Shown here piece by piece: positions 62,041 to 64,000 of a stretch of 64,000 bases of DNA. The notes beneath the pieces were generated by a model. It was not told where the DNA came from. It was given only the letters and a program-made list of their open reading frames with translations, and made no database searches. A program made the position numbers and the translations under genes. This DNA comes from Larus michahellis (taxonomy: Eukaryota > Chordata > Aves > Charadriiformes > Laridae). Position 1 is the first letter of the stretch; each line of letters starts with the position of its first letter. Where the stretch lies: contig NC_133903.1 of NCBI RefSeq assembly GCF_964199755.1, forward strand, positions 7,581,001-7,645,000. Direction: 5' to 3'.

Positions 62041-64000
62041 GTATGGGGTGCCACCGACCTCCACGCCGCCGTGCTGGGCATTAAACCACGGGCATCCATC
62101 TGCCCAGCGGTGACGAGCGTGCAGGGCTGAGCAGTGCAGGCATGGGTCAGGGTGTTCCCGCAGGGAAGATGCCGGCACAGCCAGACCCCCTTTCCAAGGG
62201 GCAGATGAGTGGAGCTTGGTGGCGTGTCAGCCCCGCATCCCTTTGTGGCTGTCCTGCCCGGGATGGGACGGGGGGACCTGTGGCTGCCCGGTGGCCGGCA
62301 CTGCACCAACATCCGGCCGTCCCCGTCCCTGCAGGGAGTGGTGGTCACCAGCCCCATGGAGCCACTGCCCCTGCCTGCAGCACGGGACATGGCTCCCGTT
62401 TCTGGCCGTCGTGTCAAAGGGAGAGGGGATTAGCTGCAGAATAGCTGGCGATTCTCTAAGAGCTTGCCCAGAAAATAAACCAAGCTCTGCAAGGCGAGAG
62501 CTGGGGGTGGGCGAGTGGTCGGCAGCAGGGGCGGCTGTGGGGGGGTCTCTGTCTGGTCCAGGGGCTGCCTCCAGGCCAGCACTGCCCACAGTATCCCGAA
62601 ATGCCGGGGCTGTGGTCACGGATGCTGGGATGCTCTGGCAATGCTCCAATTGGGCTCGGGGTCCCCGGCACCTCTTGAGCCCCCAGCGGAGCGGCCGTGC
62701 CGTGGGTGTGCAGCCGGTCTGCTGCTCTTCTGGCAGTGCGGGCTGGCACTGCGGGACGGTGGCAGTGCCGGTGCAGGGACACGTGGTGGGGATTACGGCC
62801 AGGCTGAGACGATGGCCATTAGGGAATCAGGTCTCCATCTGGCCCCGCTCCGGGCCCGGCTTTCCAATTCCTGCTTTAATCAGTGGAATTGCGAGATATT
62901 ACAGTTACCATAACAACATCCCCGTGCCGGGGTCTCCACTGCGCTGCTACGATCCGGCGGCGGGGAGGATGGGGAGAGCGGGTCGGCGGCCCTTGCAACG
63001 CAGTGTCCCCCTTCTCAGCCATGGCTTCACATGGGCTGCCCATGGCCCCCCCATATCTGAGTGGGGATGGGCACAGACCCCTACAGAGCCAGGCTGCGGA
63101 AGGGACTGTCGCCTCCCTGGCAGCCACCTTGTCCAGGTGCCCACGTCCAGGCTGTCCTGCCCCCATGGCAGTGGTCCTGTCCCCCCTGAATGTCCTGGGG
63201 GGACAAAACAAGCAAAAGGTTGGGCCTGGGGGCAGGGACGGATGGCACCGAGCCCTGCCTGAGCCATCACCCCAAACTAGTCCCAATCAAAACAACCCAC
63301 CACCCACAATCCAGGAAAAATCTTTTCCCCAAAAAGATCCATGGAAATGCCTCAAATGCCTCGGAGACCCCTTTTGTCTTCATCCCTGGGGAATTATACG
63401 GTGTATTTTCCCCCCAGAGGGGATTTGAATAAGTGTCTCAATTTTCCTCCAGACCCAAGCCCCTCTGCAGGGGGCACAGCAGGTTCCCCCTGGGGTGTCC
63501 CCATGCCAGTGGAGGACAGCGTGTCCGGACCTGGTGCCACCGTTCCCTCCATGTGGTGCGGAGCTCACCCCATGCCCATCCCTGCGATGCCATGGGGCAG
63601 CGCCGTGTTACGGCCCCCCAGTAATGGAGCCAAACCCGCGGCCACCCTGTGCCTCCCGTGTGAAAGGTTAACTCTGGGGCTGGGGTAAAAGGCACCATAA
63701 ATCAGGCAGCTAATCTCGGTTTAGTGGAAATGAAATATTTAGCTTAGGGAAAAGATTTACCGTCTAATCTTAATGAAATGAAGTCAAGAAAATAATAATA
63801 AATTTAAAAAAAAGGTGCTTTGGAGACCAGGTTTCCCAGCTGTGGGGGTGCTGGGGAGGTGGGGGCAGCTTCTGTGTGTGCTGCCATGTGTGATACGAGG
63901 TGCTTATCCCGGGGTCTCCCATCCGATGGGTTTGCTGCCGAGCAAGAGCTTGTAATGCATTTAATAACTCACTGGGAGGTGTGCTGTGAATCCATGTGGG
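62041..64000 (+). other. GRID2IP: GRID2IP intron continuing to the right edge
   Basis: The expected next delphilin exon (human IFIPKKHRERF) was not found. The intron holds an X-box-like site, GTTACCATAACAAC at 62904-62917, with one mismatch to the RFX pattern. It also holds a sharp AT-rich island at about 63660-63825. Confidence 0.55.

Overview
The window looks like a piece of a small, gene-dense, GC-rich bird chromosome. It carries compact intron-bearing vertebrate genes, CpG-island promoters, many GC-rich minisatellites and one CR1 LINE tail of the avian/reptilian type. No bacterial, viral or CRISPR-type content was seen. All gene identities rest on my recognition of the conceptual protein sequences and on exon joins read by eye at GT/AG sites. 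No database search was run.

Layout, left to right. Positions 1-7735 are intron 1 of CASKIN1 (minus strand), whose first coding exon lies at 7736-7829 under a CpG island with trinucleotide runs. Next on the minus strand is a 13-coding-exon gene for a membrane-anchored GH20 enzyme, a paralogue of hexosaminidase D (10666-14274). Its probable untranslated leader exons reach up to about 18.3 kb. MLST8 follows on the plus strand (19082-23601), with an NRF1-rich promoter facing the hexosaminidase gene. BRICD5 (minus, 24416-28780) converges on MLST8 and their 3' ends overlap. PGP (minus, 32471-33854) and E4F1 (plus, 34391-42967) share a 536-bp head-to-head promoter with five CCAAT boxes. ZDHHC4 (minus, 45467-52374) is followed by a CR1 fragment and a CpG island. 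The first two recognised coding exons of GRID2IP (delphilin; plus, 58499-62040) lie before the right edge, and the gene continues outside.

CASKIN1, MLST8, BRICD5, PGP and E4F1 are neighbours on human 16p13.3, while ZDHHC4 and GRID2IP are neighbours on human 7p22.1. The window therefore spans a boundary between two human synteny blocks, between about 43.7 and 45.2 kb. The most unusual gene is the hexosaminidase D paralogue, which as far as I know has no human counterpart between CASKIN1 and MLST8. It has an N-terminal signal anchor that ordinary HEXD lacks.

The genes do not form one pathway. MLST8 serves mTOR kinase complexes; PGP is a glycolytic-repair phosphatase; E4F1 is a zinc-finger regulator of p53 and mitochondrial and cell-cycle genes; ZDHHC4 is a palmitoyltransferase; CASKIN1 and GRID2IP are synaptic scaffolds. 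What they share is compact arrangement, with paired promoters and tail-to-tail ends.
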